Below, in pieces: positions 32,519-32,883 of a stretch of DNA of 32,883 bases. The DNA comes from an uncultured Methanobrevibacter sp. (lineage in GTDB: Archaea; Methanobacteriota; Methanobacteria; Methanobacteriales; Methanobacteriaceae). A program made the translations under genes and the position numbers. Each line of letters starts with the position of its first letter. Positions within the stretch are counted from its first letter, which is position 1. Where the stretch lies: assembly GCA_900314635.1 (NCBI GenBank), contig OMVY01000016.1:1-32883 (forward strand), read 5' to 3'. The notes under the pieces were generated by a model. It was not told the DNA's origin. It saw only the letters and a program-made list of their open reading frames with translations, and searched no databases.

Positions 32519-32883
32519 ATGGAAAGTTTGAACGAACGTATTGAAAAATTAAGGAATCTAATTGAAACATCTGACCACATCATCATAGGTGCAGGTGCGG
32601 GATTATCCACTGCAGCAGGAATTGAATATGGAGGGGAGCGTTTCAAAAAGCATTTTGCAGACTTCATCAAGAAGTATGATTTCACAGACATGTATACTTC
32701 AGGATTCTATCCCTTTAAAAGCGAGGAGGAGAAATGGGCCTACTGGGCTCGTCATATCAGCGTGAACAATGTGGACATGCCGGCAACCAGCCTTTATGGA
32801 AAACTGCTTGATCTCGTTGAAGACAAGGATTATTTTGTAATAACCACAAACGTGGACGACCAGTTCTTCAAAACAGGATTTGA
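32519..32883 (+). CDS. Class M sirtuin (SirTM), protein ADP-ribosyltransferase, partial
   Basis: The first 121 residues of a Sir2-family protein, cut by the window end. The NAD-binding motif is IIIGAGAGLSTAAGIEY (21-37), followed by the class M segments GGERFKKHFADFIKKYDFTDMYTSGFYPF and WAYWARHI, and the TTNVDDQF motif at 109-116 in place of the usual TQNID. These features separate SirTM from deacetylase sirtuins; members ADP-ribosylate, in known bacteria, a lipoylated GcvH-like carrier. The ATG follows AGGGTTGAG. It starts 39 nt after the macrodomain gene. The catalytic core beyond residue 121 and any further operon genes lie outside the window. Confidence 0.9.
   Translation, partial: MESLNERIEKLRNLIETSDHIIIGAGAGLSTAAGIEYGGERFKKHFADFIKKYDFTDMYTSGFYPFKSEEEKWAYWARHISVNNVDMPATSLYGKLLDLVEDKDYFVITTNVDDQFFKTGF

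Overview
The window looks like chromosomal DNA from a hydrogen-using methanogen of the order Methanobacteriales, most like Methanobrevibacter. The evidence is an AT-rich genome with very AT-rich spacers, a methanogenesis marker protein 12, two Mur-type ligases of the kind used for pseudomurein walls, a fused archaeal Kae1-Bud32, archaeal ribosomal protein S15 next to a RecJ/GAN-type nuclease, an aconitase X of the archaeal mevalonate route, a Cab-type carbonic anhydrase, and archaeal TATA boxes with GGAGGTGAT-like ribosome binding sites. The genus is inferred from these; no database search was possible.

Region 1-12.2 kb carries branched-chain amino acid synthesis in pieces. ilvB and ilvN are adjacent, ilvC is 4 kb further on, and ilvE lies on the other strand near 11-12 kb. 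Between them are a MATE exporter with its own MarR regulator, a carbonic anhydrase, an unrecognised protein, methanogenesis marker 12, two small possibly related unknown proteins, and a UppP-type lipid diphosphatase. ilvD is not in the window.

Region 12.2-18.1 kb holds two identical tandem tRNA-Val(TAC) genes, a nuclease-fold protein fused to three membrane helices, a Bro-N (phage-antirepressor-like) protein with an unusually large operator-like palindrome in its leader, SurE, a 48-residue helical protein, an Sm-like RNA-binding protein and a CobT-related protein.

Region 18.1-25.3 kb is mostly housekeeping: Kae1-Bud32 for tRNA t6A, XTP/dITP pyrophosphatase, S15 overlapping RecJ/GAN, and AcnX. 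A RelE/RHH toxin-antitoxin pair with clear operator palindromes sits among them.

Region 25.4-32.9 kb holds an archaeal AAA ATPase with a repeat-rich promoter, two Mur ligase homologues (the second with a four-cysteine insertion like that of MurT), a DUF1848 protein with a C-terminal CxxxCxxC, and a zinc-type macrodomain followed by a class M sirtuin (SirTM) cut by the window edge. The macrodomain/SirTM pair is a known ADP-ribosylation write/erase module, but its target here is unknown because no lipoyl-carrier or lipoate ligase gene is visible. It is the best candidate for an interesting system.

Several spacers hold palindromes or short direct repeats at promoters (MATE-marR, relBE-like, Bro-N, AAA ATPase, ilvE, tRNA-Val). 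I saw no insertion sequence, CRISPR array or rRNA.
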